A model generated the notes under the pieces. It did not search any database. It saw only the letters and a list, made by a program, of their open reading frames with translations, and was not told where the DNA came from. DNA of 64,000 nt from Mycobacterium sp. ACS1612 (GTDB taxonomy: Bacteria; Actinomycetota; Actinomycetes; Mycobacteriales; Mycobacteriaceae). Positions 54,271-63,903 of the stretch are shown here, piece by piece (the stretch's first letter is position 1; each line of letters opens with the position of its first letter). Where the stretch lies: the NCBI RefSeq assembly GCF_001667505.1, contig NZ_LZHZ01000021.1:35608-99607 (forward strand), read 5' to 3'. A program made the translations under genes and the position numbers.

Positions 54271-56037
54271 CTATATCACGCTGGCGCGCGCCGAACTGCG
54301 CATCGCCTGCGGCAGCACGTGCGCGACGGCGTAGACGAAGTAGGCCTCCGGCGTCACCGGCCGGATCGGCTTGTTCTTCTTCACCGCGGACACGATCGCC
54401 TTGGCCGCCTTGTCGGGCCCGTATCGGCGTGCGGCGAAAGCCTTTTCGATCTGCGCGCGTCGCGCGTCCACCTTGTCCCGCTTGGCGGCGGGCACGTCGA
54501 AGCGCGTGGTGTGCACGATGTTCGTGTCAATCACACCCGGGCACACCGTCGTCAGCCCGACGTCCGCCCTGTCCAATTCGGCGCGCAGGCAGTCGCCGAA
54601 CATGAACACAGCGGCCTTGCTGGTGGAGTAGGCGTTCATCGACTGCTGCGGTGAATAGGCAGCCATCGACGAGATGTTGACGATGTGGCCGCCGGTGCCG
54701 CGGTCGACGAGGCGACGGCCAAAAGACCTGCAGCAGTTGACGACTCCGCCGAAGTTGATCGCGAGCACTCGGTCGAACTCCTCGCGCGGAGTGTCGAGGA
54801 ACATGCCGGCGTGGCCCACACCGGCGTTGTTGACCACGACATCCGGCACACCGTGCTCGGCGCTCACCCGGTCGGCGAACTCCTCGACGGCGTCGGCGTC
54901 CGACACGTCAAGGGTGTAGGCATGCGCCACTCCCCCGCGCGCGGCGATCTGGGCGGCGGTCTCCTTGACGGTGGCCTCGTCGATGTCACTGATCACCAGT
55001 TCGGCGCCCTCCAGGGCGAACGCCAACGCGGTCGCACGGCCGATTCCGCTACCCGCACCGGTCACCGAAACCAATGTGTCGCCGAAGTATTCGCGCCGAC
55101 GGCCGACCTCCGCGCGCAGCAGCGCTCGTGCGGAGCGCTTGCCTTCCAGGTGGTCGACCAACTCGTGCACCGACGTGGTGATCATGGGCGCGTGCGACAT
55201 CGGGGCCCAGTGTCCGGCCTTGATGTCGCGACGCCACAACCGGGGCACCCAGTTCCTGAGTTCGTCGTACACCCATGGACGCACGAACGGATCCCTGGTG
55301 TTGACGATTACCTGCACCGGGACGTCGACGTAATGGTCGGAACGGCCCGAGCGCATCGCGCGGAAGTAGTTGGCGCCGTAAACCTTCATGCTGTTGACGG
55401 CGTCGGACTTGTAGGTCGGCGAGTGGTGCAACTGTTCGGCGGGAATGCCGTCGCGAACCGTCAGCGCCCGCTTGATGCCGTCGGCCAGGAACAGGCGCAC
55501 CACCAGCGGCGCCAGCACGGGAACCGAGAAGAAGCCCATGTACGAGAAGCGCATCAGCTGACTCAACGCCCTGAGGAACCGGCGCGGACGGTACGGCCGC
55601 TTGAGATTGCCGATGATGAACCGGTTCATGTGATCGGAGCTCGGGCCCGATAGCGACGTGAACGACGCGACGTGTTCGCTTGCGCCAGAACGGGACAGGT
55701 ACTCCCACATGCCCGCCGAACCCCAGTCGTGAGCCAGCACGTGCACCGGCTGACCCGGCGCCAACGCATCGATCACCGCGGCGAAGTCGTCGGCGTAGTC
55801 GGCCATCGTGTACGACGAAACAGCGGTGGGCACACTGGATTTCCCCACGCCGCGGTTGTCGTAGCGGATGATGCGGAAGCGGTCGGCCAGCAGCGGCACC
55901 ACCCCGTCCCACAGGAAGTGCGAGTCGGGCCAGCCGTGCACCAGCACAAGGGGCGGGCCTTCGGGATTGCCTTCTTCGTAGACGGCGATGCGTACCCCGT
56001 CAGTGCTGTCGACGAACCGCTCGATTGTCTGGTCCAT
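54271..56037 (-). CDS. ephD: EphD-like fusion: alpha/beta hydrolase plus short-chain dehydrogenase
   Basis: 588 aa. Residues ~1-290 are an alpha/beta hydrolase of the epoxide-hydrolase type: oxyanion motif HGWPDSHFLWDG and nucleophile Asp in VLAHDWGSAGMW. Residues ~310-588 are an SDR with cofactor loop VTGAGSGIGRATALAFA, a Ser in NISSMAAYS and catalytic Tyr/Lys in YSTSKAAVFMFG. M. tuberculosis EphD (Rv2214c) has the same architecture and has been linked to modification of mycolates. Both halves keep their catalytic residues. Monocistronic. Confidence 0.94.
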   Translation of the reverse strand: MDQTIERFVDSTDGVRIAVYEEGNPEGPPLVLVHGWPDSHFLWDGVVPLLADRFRIIRYDNRGVGKSSVPTAVSSYTMADYADDFAAVIDALAPGQPVHVLAHDWGSAGMWEYLSRSGASEHVASFTSLSGPSSDHMNRFIIGNLKRPYRPRRFLRALSQLMRFSYMGFFSVPVLAPLVVRLFLADGIKRALTVRDGIPAEQLHHSPTYKSDAVNSMKVYGANYFRAMRSGRSDHYVDVPVQVIVNTRDPFVRPWVYDELRNWVPRLWRRDIKAGHWAPMSHAPMITTSVHELVDHLEGKRSARALLRAEVGRRREYFGDTLVSVTGAGSGIGRATALAFALEGAELVISDIDEATVKETAAQIAARGGVAHAYTLDVSDADAVEEFADRVSAEHGVPDVVVNNAGVGHAGMFLDTPREEFDRVLAINFGGVVNCCRSFGRRLVDRGTGGHIVNISSMAAYSPQQSMNAYSTSKAAVFMFGDCLRAELDRADVGLTTVCPGVIDTNIVHTTRFDVPAAKRDKVDARRAQIEKAFAARRYGPDKAAKAIVSAVKKNKPIRPVTPEAYFVYAVAHVLPQAMRSSARASVI

Positions 56038-56083
56038 GACACCTCCGCACAGTTAGTGGGACCGCGGGTACCGTATCAGCCCG

Positions 56084-56437
56084 TCAACCCTCGAGTTCTT
56101 CGCGTATCGCGCGCTGACGCTCGATCCGCCTGCGGGCGTCGTAGTCCCGCATCCGCTGCGGATAGCCCACCTTCTGGACGTCGTAGACCGGAATCCGGAG
56201 CCGTTCGCTCAACCGGCGGGCGCCCGCGTCGCCCCCTGCCCGGCGGCGGGTCCACTCCCCGTCGGCGGCGACCAGGACGACGGTGACGTCGGTGACCGTG
56301 GTCCTCGGCTCGACGAACGCCTCGACACCAGTGTGTGTGGCCACCCAGTTCTGCAGGTAGCGCAGGTCGGCAGCGGGGTCAGTGGCTGCTGCGCCCCGCG
56401 CCTGGCGACCACGACGAAACCTGTCGAACAGTCCCAC
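56084..56437 (-). CDS. Conserved hypothetical protein of actinobacteria
   Basis: 117 aa. Starts MGLFDRFRRGRQ and ends with a strongly charged helix (RMRDYDARRRIERQRAIREE). The centre (VTDVTVVLVAADGEWTRRRA and RIPVYDVQKVGYPQRMRDYD) is conserved in mycobacteria, where such genes sit next to dlaT and are sometimes labelled oxidoreductase without visible cofactor motifs. I see no cofactor site and propose no function. Divergent from dlaT across 139 bp. Confidence 0.8.
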   Translation of the reverse strand: MGLFDRFRRGRQARGAAATDPAADLRYLQNWVATHTGVEAFVEPRTTVTDVTVVLVAADGEWTRRRAGGDAGARRLSERLRIPVYDVQKVGYPQRMRDYDARRRIERQRAIREELEG

Positions 56438-56576
56438 CTGGAGTCGGCTCCTTCACTCTCACCACCATCGATAGTGCCAGAGCTTCGAGTCCCCAGGTCC
56501 GAGGCGAGCAGAGCATCAAGACGTGACAGGATGGGAACCGACAATCGAGCCGTTACGACGAGGAGTCGAAAACACT

Positions 56577-58361
56577 ATGGCCATCTCTGTTCAGATGCCC
56601 GCACTCGGTGAGAGCGTCACCGAGGGCACTGTCACCCGCTGGCTGAAGCAAGAGGGCGACACGGTCGAACAAGATGAGCCCTTACTCGAGGTGTCCACGG
56701 ACAAGGTCGACACCGAGATCCCCGCACCCGCCGCGGGCGTGCTGACCAAGATCATCGCGCAGGAAGACGACACCGTGGAGGTCGGCGGCGATCTCGCGCT
56801 GATCGGCGAGGCAGGCGAATCAGACGGTCAGGCCGAGGCCCCGGCCGCCGAAGCGCAGGAGAAGCCCGCCGAAGAGCCCGCGGCGCAGCCCGAGCCCGCG
56901 GCCGAGGAGCAGGAGGCCCCCGAGGAGCAGGAGGCCCCCGAGCCAGAGCCCGCCAAGCCCGCCGCCCAGTCGTCCGGCGGTGGCGAGGCCACTTCGGTCA
57001 AGATGCCCGAACTCGGCGAGTCGGTCACCGAGGGCACGGTGACGCGGTGGCTGAAGAAGGTCGGCGATTCGGTCGAGGTCGACGAGCCGTTGGTCGAGGT
57101 GTCCACCGACAAGGTCGACACCGAGATTCCCTCGCCCGTCGCAGGCACGCTGCTGTCCATCACCGCCGAGGAGGACGATGTCGTACCCGTCGGCGGTGAG
57201 CTGGCCAAGGTCGGTGAGGCGGGTGCGGAGGCTGCCGCAGCCCCCGAGCCAAAGCCCGAACCGAAGCCGGAACCGAAGCCCGAACCCAAACCCGAACCGG
57301 CGGCCGAGGCCAAGCCCGAGCCGAAACCCGAACCCAAGCCGGAGCCCAAACCCGAACCCAAACCGGAGCCCAAGCCCGAACCCAAACCCGCCGCCGCGCA
57401 GGCACCATCCGGTGACGGCTCCCCGTACGTGACCCCGCTGGTGCGAAAGCTTGCCGCGGAGAACGACATTGACCTCGCATCGGTCAAGGGCACCGGCGTC
57501 GGCGGCCGGATCCGCAAGCAGGACGTGCTCGCCGCCGCCGAAGCCAAGAAGGCTCCCGCCCAGGAACCCGCGGCAGCACCGGCCGCCGCCGCACCCGCCA
57601 AGCCTGCCGCGGCGGCGCCTGCACCCGCCCTGGCGCATCTGCGGGGAACCACGCAGAAGGCCAACCGGATCCGGCAGATCACCGCGAAGAAGACCCGCGA
57701 ATCCCTGCAGGCCACAGCGCAATTGACGCAGACCCACGAGGTCGACATGACCAAGATCGTGGCGCTGCGCGCAAAGGCCAAGAGCGACTTCGCCGAACGC
57801 GAAGGCGTCAATCTGACGTATCTGCCGTTCATCGCCCGCGCGGTGATCGATGCGCTCAAGATCCACCCGAACGTCAACGCCAGCTACAACGAGGAAACCA
57901 AGGAGATCACCTACTACGACGCCGAGCACCTCGGCTTCGCAGTCGACACCGACCAGGGTCTGCTGTCTCCGGTGATCCACAATGCCGGCGACCTGTCGCT
58001 GGGCGGACTGGCGCGGGCCATCGCCGACATCGCGGCGCGGGCCCGGTCGGGCAACCTCAAGCCCGACGAACTGTCCGGCGGCACGTTCACGATCACCAAC
58101 ATCGGCAGCCAGGGCGCCCTTTTCGACACCCCGATCCTGGTCCCGCCGCAGGCGGCGATGCTGGGCACTGGCGCGATCGTCAAGCGTCCGCGGGTGATCT
58201 CCGACGAGTACGGCAACGAGTCGATCGGCGTGCGGTCGGTGTGCTACCTGCCGCTGACCTACGACCACCGCCTGATCGACGGGGCCGATGCCGGACGCTT
58301 CCTCACCACGATCAAGCGTCGCCTCGAAGAGGGCGCCTTCGAGGCCGATCTTGGCCTGTAG
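56577..58361 (+). CDS. dlaT: DlaT (SucB-like), dihydrolipoamide acyltransferase E2 with two lipoyl domains
   Basis: 594 aa E2 core of pyruvate dehydrogenase; in M. tuberculosis also part of peroxynitrite reductase/peroxidase. Two lipoyl domains (residues ~1-80 and ~142-218) each have the lipoylated Lys in [11 protein letters not shown] subunit-binding domain ([20 protein letters not shown], about 282-316) and a catalytic domain with [12 protein letters not shown] near the C-terminus follow. The linkers are Ala/Pro-rich; the second is almost pure Lys-Pro-Glu-Pro. ATG 56577 chosen. Lipoate synthesis genes follow at 59.3-60.9 kb. Confidence 0.96.
   Translation: MAISVQMPALGESVTEGTVTRWLKQEGDTVEQDEPLLEVSTDKVDTEIPAPAAGVLTKIIAQEDDTVEVGGDLALIGEAGESDGQAEAPAAEAQEKPAEEPAAQPEPAAEEQEAPEEQEAPEPEPAKPAAQSSGGGEATSVKMPELGESVTEGTVTRWLKKVGDSVEVDEPLVEVSTDKVDTEIPSPVAGTLLSITAEEDDVVPVGGELAKVGEAGAEAAAAPEPKPEPKPEPKPEPKPEPAAEAKPEPKPEPKPEPKPEPKPEPKPEPKPAAAQAPSGDGSPYVTPLVRKLAAENDIDLASVKGTGVGGRIRKQDVLAAAEAKKAPAQEPAAAPAAAAPAKPAAAAPAPALAHLRGTTQKANRIRQITAKKTRESLQATAQLTQTHEVDMTKIVALRAKAKSDFAEREGVNLTYLPFIARAVIDALKIHPNVNASYNEETKEITYYDAEHLGFAVDTDQGLLSPVIHNAGDLSLGGLARAIADIAARARSGNLKPDELSGGTFTITNIGSQGALFDTPILVPPQAAMLGTGAIVKRPRVISDEYGNESIGVRSVCYLPLTYDHRLIDGADAGRFLTTIKRRLEEGAFEADLGL
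57243..57392 (+). repeat. Tandem 12-bp repeat encoding (Lys-Pro-Glu-Pro)n in dlaT
   Basis: About 13 degenerate copies of a 12-bp unit coding EPKP, interrupted once by Ala-Ala-Glu-Ala. It forms the flexible linker between the second lipoyl domain and the subunit-binding domain. Likely to vary in copy number between strains through slippage. Confidence 0.9.
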
Positions 58362-58367
58362 ACAGTC

Positions 58368-59279
58368 GTGACCAACGCCGTCATCGCGATCGCGGGGTCC
58401 TCGGGACTGATCGGGTCGGCCTTGGTCTACGCGTTGCGGGCCACCGACCGCAAGGTGATGCGCATCGTTCGGCGCGCGCCGTCCAATGCCGACGAGGTGT
58501 TCTGGAACCCCGACACTGGTGAGTTCGACTCAAGCGCCCTGACCGGGGTCGACGCCGTCGTCAACCTGTGCGGCGTCAACGTCGGCGAGAAACGATGGTC
58601 GGGCGCGTTCAAACAGAGTCTGCGCGACAGCCGCATCGGGCCGACGGAGGTGCTGTCGACGGCGGTGGTAGAGGCCGGTGTCCCGACGCTGGTCAACGCC
58701 AGCGCCGTGGGCTATTACGGTGACACCAACGGCCGGGTCGTCGACGAAACCGCGCCTGCCGGAACAGGTTTCATGGCACGCCTGTGTCAGGACTGGGAAG
58801 CGGCGACGGCGGTGGCCGAACAGGACGGCACCAGGCTGGTGCTGGCCCGCAGCGGGCTGGTGCTGGCCCGTGCGGGCGGTCTGCTGGGTCGGATCAAGCC
58901 GCTGTTCGCGCTCGGGCTCGGCGCGCGCCTCGGTGACGGACGCCAGTACATGCCGTGGATCAGCGTCGAGGACGAGGTCCGCGCGCTGTTGTTCGCGATC
59001 GACCACGACGAGCTGTCCGGCCCCGTGAACCTGACCGGACCGGCACCCGTGACCAACGCCGAGTTCACCACCGCGCTCGGGCGCACCATGAACCGGCCGA
59101 CGCCGTTAATCGCGCCCGGGTTCGCGCTGCGCGCAGCGTTCGGCGAGTTCGCCGACGAAGGGCTGCTCGCGGGCCAGCGGGCCATTCCGACGGTGCTGGA
59201 GCGCGCCGGTTTCGAGTTCCGGCACAACACGATCGGTGAGGCGCTGGCGTTCGCGACGGCGAGGAACCGTGACGCGTAG
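58368..59279 (+). CDS. TIGR01777-type NAD(P)-binding epimerase-like protein (Rv2216)
   Basis: 303-aa extended SDR family member. Rossmann motif [16 protein letters not shown] at the N-terminus, active-site-like region [16 protein letters not shown] (Tyr in YYG) and C-terminal DUF1731 ([20 protein letters not shown], then [17 protein letters not shown]). Related to SulA/YfcH; substrate unknown. GTG start, 6 bp after dlaT and just before lipB, so cotranscribed with the lipoate genes. No proven link to lipoate. Confidence 0.9.
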   Translation: MTNAVIAIAGSSGLIGSALVYALRATDRKVMRIVRRAPSNADEVFWNPDTGEFDSSALTGVDAVVNLCGVNVGEKRWSGAFKQSLRDSRIGPTEVLSTAVVEAGVPTLVNASAVGYYGDTNGRVVDETAPAGTGFMARLCQDWEAATAVAEQDGTRLVLARSGLVLARAGGLLGRIKPLFALGLGARLGDGRQYMPWISVEDEVRALLFAIDHDELSGPVNLTGPAPVTNAEFTTALGRTMNRPTPLIAPGFALRAAFGEFADEGLLAGQRAIPTVLERAGFEFRHNTIGEALAFATARNRDA

Positions 59280-59289
59280 CGTTGATGCC

Positions 59290-59964
59290 GTGGCGTCATC
59301 GATCCGGTCGACGACAACCCCGGTCGAGGTGCGGCGGCTGGGCACCGTCGACTACCAGACGGCCTGGCAACTGCAGCGCGAACTCGCCGACGCCAGGGTG
59401 GCCGGGGGCGCCGACGCCCTGCTGCTGCTGGAGCATCCGTTCGTCTACACGGCTGGTAAGCGCACGCTGCCCGAGGAAAGACCCAGCGCGCCCGACACTC
59501 CTGTCATCGACACCGACCGCGGCGGCAAGATCACCTGGCACGGCCCCGGGCAACTGGTCGGCTACCCGATCATCGGCTTGGCTGAACCGCTCGATGTGGT
59601 GAATTTCGTTCGGCGCCTTGAAGAATCGATCATCAAGGTGTGCGCCGGGCTGGGCCTGTCCACCGGCCGCGTCGAAGGCCGCTCCGGGGTGTGGGTGCCT
59701 GCCGACGGACGGCGCCCGGCGCGCAAGATCGCGGCGATCGGCATCCGGGTGTCGCGCGCGACTACGTTGCACGGGTTCGCGCTGAACTGCGACTGCGATC
59801 TGTCCGCCTTCGACGCGATCGTGCCCTGCGGCATCTCGGACGCTGGCGTGACGTCGTTGACCGCCGAATTGGGCCGCCGGGTGACCGTCGACGACGTGTT
59901 GACCCCGGTGGCCGAGGCCGTGTGTGACGCGCTCGACGGCCGCCTGGTAGTAGCGTTGACGTAG
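59290..59964 (+). CDS. lipB: LipB, octanoyl-ACP:protein N-octanoyltransferase
   Basis: 224 aa. Transfers octanoate from acyl-carrier protein to lipoyl domains. The catalytic Cys/Lys pair is visible: Cys in [13 protein letters not shown] and Lys in [13 protein letters not shown]. Also seen: [19 protein letters not shown]. Works on the two lipoyl domains of DlaT encoded upstream. GTG 59290 matches the known N-terminus; GTG 59269 overlapping the previous gene is possible. 1-bp overlap with lipA (TAGTG). Confidence 0.95.
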   Translation: MASSIRSTTTPVEVRRLGTVDYQTAWQLQRELADARVAGGADALLLLEHPFVYTAGKRTLPEERPSAPDTPVIDTDRGGKITWHGPGQLVGYPIIGLAEPLDVVNFVRRLEESIIKVCAGLGLSTGRVEGRSGVWVPADGRRPARKIAAIGIRVSRATTLHGFALNCDCDLSAFDAIVPCGISDAGVTSLTAELGRRVTVDDVLTPVAEAVCDALDGRLVVALT

Positions 59965-60923
59965 TGACGGTCGCTCCCGAATCCAATGTCGCCGGCCCAC
60001 CGGCTCCGGAAGGCAGAAAACTCCTGCGTCTCGAGGTCCGTAACGCCGAGACGCCGATCGAGCGTAAGCCGCCGTGGATCAAGACCCGCGCCAGGATGGG
60101 TCCGGAGTATCAGGAACTCAAAGCGCTGGTCAAGCGTGAGGGCCTGCACACGGTGTGCGAGGAGGCGGGTTGTCCGAACATCTTCGAATGCTGGGAGGAC
60201 CGCGAGGCCACCTTCCTGATCGGCGGTGAGCAGTGCACCCGGCGCTGCGACTTCTGCCAGATCGACACCGGTAAGCCGGCCGAACTCGACCGTGACGAAC
60301 CGCGGCGGGTGGCTGAGAGCGTGGCCGCGATGGGGTTGCGGTATTCGACGGTGACCGGGGTGGCCCGCGATGATCTGCCCGACGGCGGCGCGTGGCTGTA
60401 CGCCGAGACGGTGCGCGCGATCAAGGCGCTGAACCCCAACACCGGGGTGGAGTTGTTGATCCCGGATTTCAACGGCGAGCCTGCGCTGTTGAAGGAGGTG
60501 TTCGATGCGCGCCCGGAAGTGTTGGCGCACAACGTTGAAACGGTGCCGCGCATCTTCAAGCGGATCCGTCCGGCGTTTCGCTACGAGCGCAGCCTTGCGG
60601 TGCTGACCGCGGCCCGCGACGCCGGGCTGGTCACCAAGAGCAACCTGATCCTGGGCATGGGTGAGACGCCCGAGGAGGTGCGCACCGCGCTGGCCGACCT
60701 GCACCAGGCGGGCTGCGACCTGGTCACGATCACCCAGTACCTGCGTCCCTCGGTGCGCCACCACCCCGTCGAGCGCTGGGTCAAACCAGAAGAGTTCGTC
60801 GAGCACGAGGACTTCGCCAAAGCCCTCGGGTTCGCCGGAGTGCTCGCCGGCCCCCTGGTCCGATCCTCGTATCGGGCAGGCAGGCTGTACGCGCAGGCGG
60901 TCGCGGCCCGGCCCGTATCCTGA
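59964..60923 (+). CDS. lipA: LipA, lipoyl synthase (radical SAM)
   Basis: 319 aa. Inserts sulfur at C6 and C8 of protein-bound octanoyl groups. Two [4Fe-4S] sets: auxiliary cluster Cys in [15 protein letters not shown] and radical-SAM cluster Cys in CTRRCDFC (CxxxCxxC). The C-terminal Ser of the RSSYRAG motif (auxiliary cluster ligand) is present. GTG start overlaps the last base of the lipB stop. Makes the functional partner of DlaT and LipB nearby. Confidence 0.96.
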   Translation: MTVAPESNVAGPPAPEGRKLLRLEVRNAETPIERKPPWIKTRARMGPEYQELKALVKREGLHTVCEEAGCPNIFECWEDREATFLIGGEQCTRRCDFCQIDTGKPAELDRDEPRRVAESVAAMGLRYSTVTGVARDDLPDGGAWLYAETVRAIKALNPNTGVELLIPDFNGEPALLKEVFDARPEVLAHNVETVPRIFKRIRPAFRYERSLAVLTAARDAGLVTKSNLILGMGETPEEVRTALADLHQAGCDLVTITQYLRPSVRHHPVERWVKPEEFVEHEDFAKALGFAGVLAGPLVRSSYRAGRLYAQAVAARPVS

Positions 60924-60927
60924 AGTA

Positions 60928-61680
60928 ATGGCGAAAACCCGCAATCCCGATCAGGTCAAGGCCGCCAAGGCCGAGGCCAAGGCGGCGCGCAAGGCGGCCT
61001 CCAAACAGCGGCGCAGCCAGTTGTGGCAGGCGTTTCAGATTCAGCGCAAAGAGGACAAGCGGCTGCTGCCGTACATGATCGCCGCATTCGTGCTGATCGT
61101 GGGCGCTTCAGCTGCCTTCGGGGTGCTCGCGGGCGGTCTCACCGGCTACATGATGATTCCCCTCGGCATCGTGCTCGGTGCGCTGGTCGCGTTCATCATC
61201 TTCGGCCGCCGCGCGCAGAAGTCGGTTTACCGCAAGGCCGAAGGCCAGACCGGCGCCGCGGCGTGGGCGCTGGACAACCTGCGGGGTAAGTGGCGCGTCA
61301 CCCCCGGTGTCGCCGCCACCGGTCACTTCGACGCGGTGCACCGGGTGATCGGCCGCCCCGGCGTGATCTTCGTCGGCGAAGGATCGGCCGCGCGCGTCAA
61401 ACCCCTACTGGCGCAGGAGAAGAAGCGCACCGCACGGCTGATCGGCGACACCCCGATCTATGACGTGATGGTCGGCAACGGCGAGGGCGAGGTCCCGCTG
61501 TCCAAGCTCGAACGGCACCTCACGAAGCTGCCCGCGAACATCACGGTGAAGCAGATGGACGCACTCGAGTCGCGACTCGCTGCGCTGGGCACCAAGGCCG
61601 GCCCTGCCGCGATGCCCAAGGGTCCGCTGCCGACGCAGGCCAAGATGCGCAACGTGCAGCGCACAGTGCGCAGACGCTGA
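60928..61680 (+). CDS. DUF4191 membrane protein (Rv2219 homologue)
   Basis: 250 aa. A Lys/Ala-rich cytoplasmic N-terminus (MAKTRNPDQVKAAKAEAKAA), two close membrane helices (MIAAFVLIVGASAAFGVLAG and YMMIPLGIVLGALVAFIIFG) and a C-terminal domain of ~150 residues with a conserved core (TGHFDAVHRVIGRPGVIFVG, LPANITVKQMDALESRL). Actinobacterial DUF4191 family, function unknown. 4 bp after lipA, so the last gene of the dlaT-lipA run. Ends flush with the RDD gene on the other strand. Confidence 0.9.
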   Translation: MAKTRNPDQVKAAKAEAKAARKAASKQRRSQLWQAFQIQRKEDKRLLPYMIAAFVLIVGASAAFGVLAGGLTGYMMIPLGIVLGALVAFIIFGRRAQKSVYRKAEGQTGAAAWALDNLRGKWRVTPGVAATGHFDAVHRVIGRPGVIFVGEGSAARVKPLLAQEKKRTARLIGDTPIYDVMVGNGEGEVPLSKLERHLTKLPANITVKQMDALESRLAALGTKAGPAAMPKGPLPTQAKMRNVQRTVRRR

Positions 61681-62154
61681 CTATCGCCGCACGACGGCCG
61701 TATTCGTCACCTTGTCTTGTAGGCCCCGCAGGTCGGAGTCGGTGATCAGCGGCGGGATGACCACCGCGATCAGCACGCCGCGGACCAGGGCCCGGCCGAA
61801 GCCGACGTCCTGACGGTTGTCGACCGGCACCACCATCAACCCCAATGCGTACTGGCCCGGGGTGAAGCCGAACAGTCGCAGCGACACCGAGCCCAGCACG
61901 AACCAGACGATCAACACCGCGGTCGACAGCCACGACATCGACACCAGCCCCAACGACATGGCCAGCGCCGCCAGCCCGTAGGCGATCAGCCAGTCGACGA
62001 ACAGCGCGGCGATCCGCCTGCCCATCCTCGCAAGCGATCTGGGGCCCGATTGCGGCAAACCCAGCCGCTGGCCCGGATACTCACTGGGTGCTTGGCCCTG
62101 ACTGCCGCCCTCCGAAGACGGACCCGACAGCCAGGACCCGATCTCGCGAGCCAT
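61681..62154 (-). CDS. RDD-family membrane protein (Rv2219A homologue)
   Basis: 157 aa. A ~45-residue hydrophilic N-terminus is followed by an RDD domain: SLARMGRRIAALFVDWLIAY carries the Arg (RRI) and Asp-Asp-equivalent (FVDW) positions. About three membrane helices follow, one being STAVLIVWFVLGSVSLRLFG. ATG 62154 chosen over an upstream start that adds 39 residues of low-complexity sequence lying near the glnA1 control region. Divergent from glnA1. Function unknown. Confidence 0.88.
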   Translation of the reverse strand: MAREIGSWLSGPSSEGGSQGQAPSEYPGQRLGLPQSGPRSLARMGRRIAALFVDWLIAYGLAALAMSLGLVSMSWLSTAVLIVWFVLGSVSLRLFGFTPGQYALGLMVVPVDNRQDVGFGRALVRGVLIAVVIPPLITDSDLRGLQDKVTNTAVVRR

Positions 62155-62222
62155 ACTGTCAGGATAAGCGGGGCCCCGGTTGGAAGAAGCGGGCCCATCG
62201 GCCGCCGCTGCAGGCAAATTGC

Positions 62223-62260
62223 GTAACGTCCGCGCAACATGCGGTTGACGACCGTGCAAC
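62223..62260 (+). promoter_or_regulatory. GlnR operator upstream of glnA1 (four half-sites)
   Basis: GTAAC at 62223, GCAAC at 62234, TTGAC at 62245 and GCAAC at 62256 lie at exact 11-bp steps. This matches the actinobacterial GlnR consensus gTnAC-n6-GaAAC-n6-gTnAC-n6-GaAAC. GlnR is the nitrogen regulator of mycobacteria and controls glnA1. The operator ends 53 bp before the GTG start. TTGACG at 62245 may also serve as the -35 element. Confidence 0.85.
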
Positions 62261-62313
62261 ATCGTGTCCATAGCGTCAACCCGCGGGTTTACCAGATATA
62301 AGGAGAGTTCTCA

Positions 62314-63750
62314 GTGGCAGAAAAGACCGCCGACGACATCATCAAGCAGATAAAGGACGAAGACGTTGCTTACGTCGACATCCGGTTCTGCGATCTGCCC
62401 GGTGTAGTCCAGCACTTCTCGGTCCCGGCTTCGGTGTTCGACGAGAGCGTGTTCGAGGACGGGCTGGCGTTCGACGGCTCGTCGGTGCGCGGCTTCCAGT
62501 CGATCCACGAGTCCGACATGATGCTGCTTCCGGACCCCGACACCGCACGAATCGACCCGTTCCGCGCCGCCAAGACGCTGAACCTCAACTTCTTCGTGCA
62601 CGACCCGTTCACCCGTGAGGCGTACTCCCGCGACCCGCGCAACGTGGCCCGCAAGGCGGAAAACTACCTGGCGAGCACCGGCATCGCCGACACCGCGTAC
62701 TTCGGCGCGGAGGCCGAGTTCTACATTTTCGACTCGGTGTCCTTCGATTCGCAGATGAACGGCACGTTCTACGAGATCGACTCCGAGGCAGGATGGTGGA
62801 ACACCGGGGAGCCGTTCGAGTCCGACGGCAGCGCCAACCGCGGCTACAAGGTCCGGCCGAAGGGCGGCTACTTCCCGGTCGCACCCTACGACCACTACGT
62901 CGACCTGCGCGACGAGATGTGCACCAACCTGCAGAACGCGGGCTTCGTGCTGGAGCGCGGTCACCACGAGGTGGGCACCGCGGGCCAGGCCGAGATCAAC
63001 TACAAGTTCAACACACTGCTGCACGCCGCGGACGACTTGCTGTTGTTCAAGTACATCATCAAAAACACCGCGTGGCAGGCAGGCAAGACCGTCACCTTCA
63101 TGCCGAAGCCGCTGTTCGGCGACAACGGTTCGGGTATGCACTGCCACCAGTCATTGTGGAAGGACGGCAGCCCGCTGTTCCACGACGAGTCGGGCTACGC
63201 CGGACTGTCGGACACCGCACGCCACTACATCGGCGGCATCCTGCACCACGCACCGTCGCTGCTGGCGTTCACCAACCCGACGGTGAACTCCTACAAGCGC
63301 CTGGTGCCGGGTTACGAAGCCCCGATCAACCTGGTGTACAGCCAGCGGAACCGCAGCGCCTGCGTCCGCATCCCGATCACCGGCAACAACCCGAAGGCCA
63401 AGCGTCTGGAGTTCCGTTGCCCGGACAGCTCGGGCAACCCGTACCTGGCGTTCGCGGCTATGATGATGGCCGGCCTGGACGGCATCAAGAAGAAGATCGA
63501 GCCGCAGGCGCCGGTCGACAAGGACCTCTACGAGCTGCCGCCGGACGAGGCCGCCAACATCCCGCAGGCGCCCACGTCTCTGTCGGCGGTGATCGACAAG
63601 CTCGAGGAGGACCACGAATACCTCACTGAGGGCGGCGTTTTCACCGAGGACCTGATCGAGACCTGGATCTCGTACAAGCGTGAGAACGAGATCCTTCCGG
63701 TGCAGATCCGGCCTCACCCGTACGAGGTCGCGCTGTACTTCGACGTGTAG
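62314..63750 (+). CDS. glnA1: GlnA1, type I glutamine synthetase
   Basis: 478 aa. Main ammonium-assimilating enzyme; forms dodecamers. Motifs: the metal-site region [30 protein letters not shown] (as [12 protein letters not shown]), [23 protein letters not shown] (as NRSACVRIP) and the adenylylation-site region [10 protein letters not shown] with Tyr. The adenylylation loop marks it as the I-beta type regulated by GlnE. In pathogenic mycobacteria GlnA1 is also exported and linked to poly-Glu/Gln in the wall. GTG start with AAGGAGAG 7 nt upstream. Confidence 0.97.
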   Translation: MAEKTADDIIKQIKDEDVAYVDIRFCDLPGVVQHFSVPASVFDESVFEDGLAFDGSSVRGFQSIHESDMMLLPDPDTARIDPFRAAKTLNLNFFVHDPFTREAYSRDPRNVARKAENYLASTGIADTAYFGAEAEFYIFDSVSFDSQMNGTFYEIDSEAGWWNTGEPFESDGSANRGYKVRPKGGYFPVAPYDHYVDLRDEMCTNLQNAGFVLERGHHEVGTAGQAEINYKFNTLLHAADDLLLFKYIIKNTAWQAGKTVTFMPKPLFGDNGSGMHCHQSLWKDGSPLFHDESGYAGLSDTARHYIGGILHHAPSLLAFTNPTVNSYKRLVPGYEAPINLVYSQRNRSACVRIPITGNNPKAKRLEFRCPDSSGNPYLAFAAMMMAGLDGIKKKIEPQAPVDKDLYELPPDEAANIPQAPTSLSAVIDKLEEDHEYLTEGGVFTEDLIETWISYKRENEILPVQIRPHPYEVALYFDV

Positions 63751-63766
63751 ACAATCGGTTCAACGA

Positions 63767-63801
63767 ACGCGGGGCGGAGGGTCACCTCCGCCCCGCGTTT
63801 C
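63767..63801 (+). terminator. Intrinsic terminator of glnA1
   Basis: Perfect 14-bp stem: ACGCGGGGCGGAGG (63767-63780) pairs with 63785-63798 around loop GTCA, followed by TTTCGC. It lies 16 bp after the glnA1 stop. Strong GC stem with a short T-run. Confidence 0.88.
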
Positions 63802-63842
63802 GCTTGCATCCGCGAAGACCTGTCGGCACGAATCATGCTGTC

Positions 63843-63862
63843 AGATAGGGAAACGCCCGATT
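63843..63862. repeat. 20-bp element shared with 14672-14691 (inverted)
   Basis: The stretch AGATAGGGAAAC-G-CCCGATT here is the reverse complement of 14672-14691, with one difference (G here, A in the other copy). Both copies are intergenic. At 14680 the element contains the -35 box of the SigF-like promoter, but no GGGTAT lies at the right distance here. Meaning unknown. Confidence 0.6.
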
Positions 63863-63903
63863 CCTCGCGACCGGCTAACCCCTAGCGTCATTCCTCGGGG
63901 GGA

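Noticed and set aside
56820..58268. 482-codon minus-strand Gly/Phe-rich ORF
   Set aside because: Antisense shadow of the DlaT Pro/Lys/Glu repeats; no start site or motif of its own.
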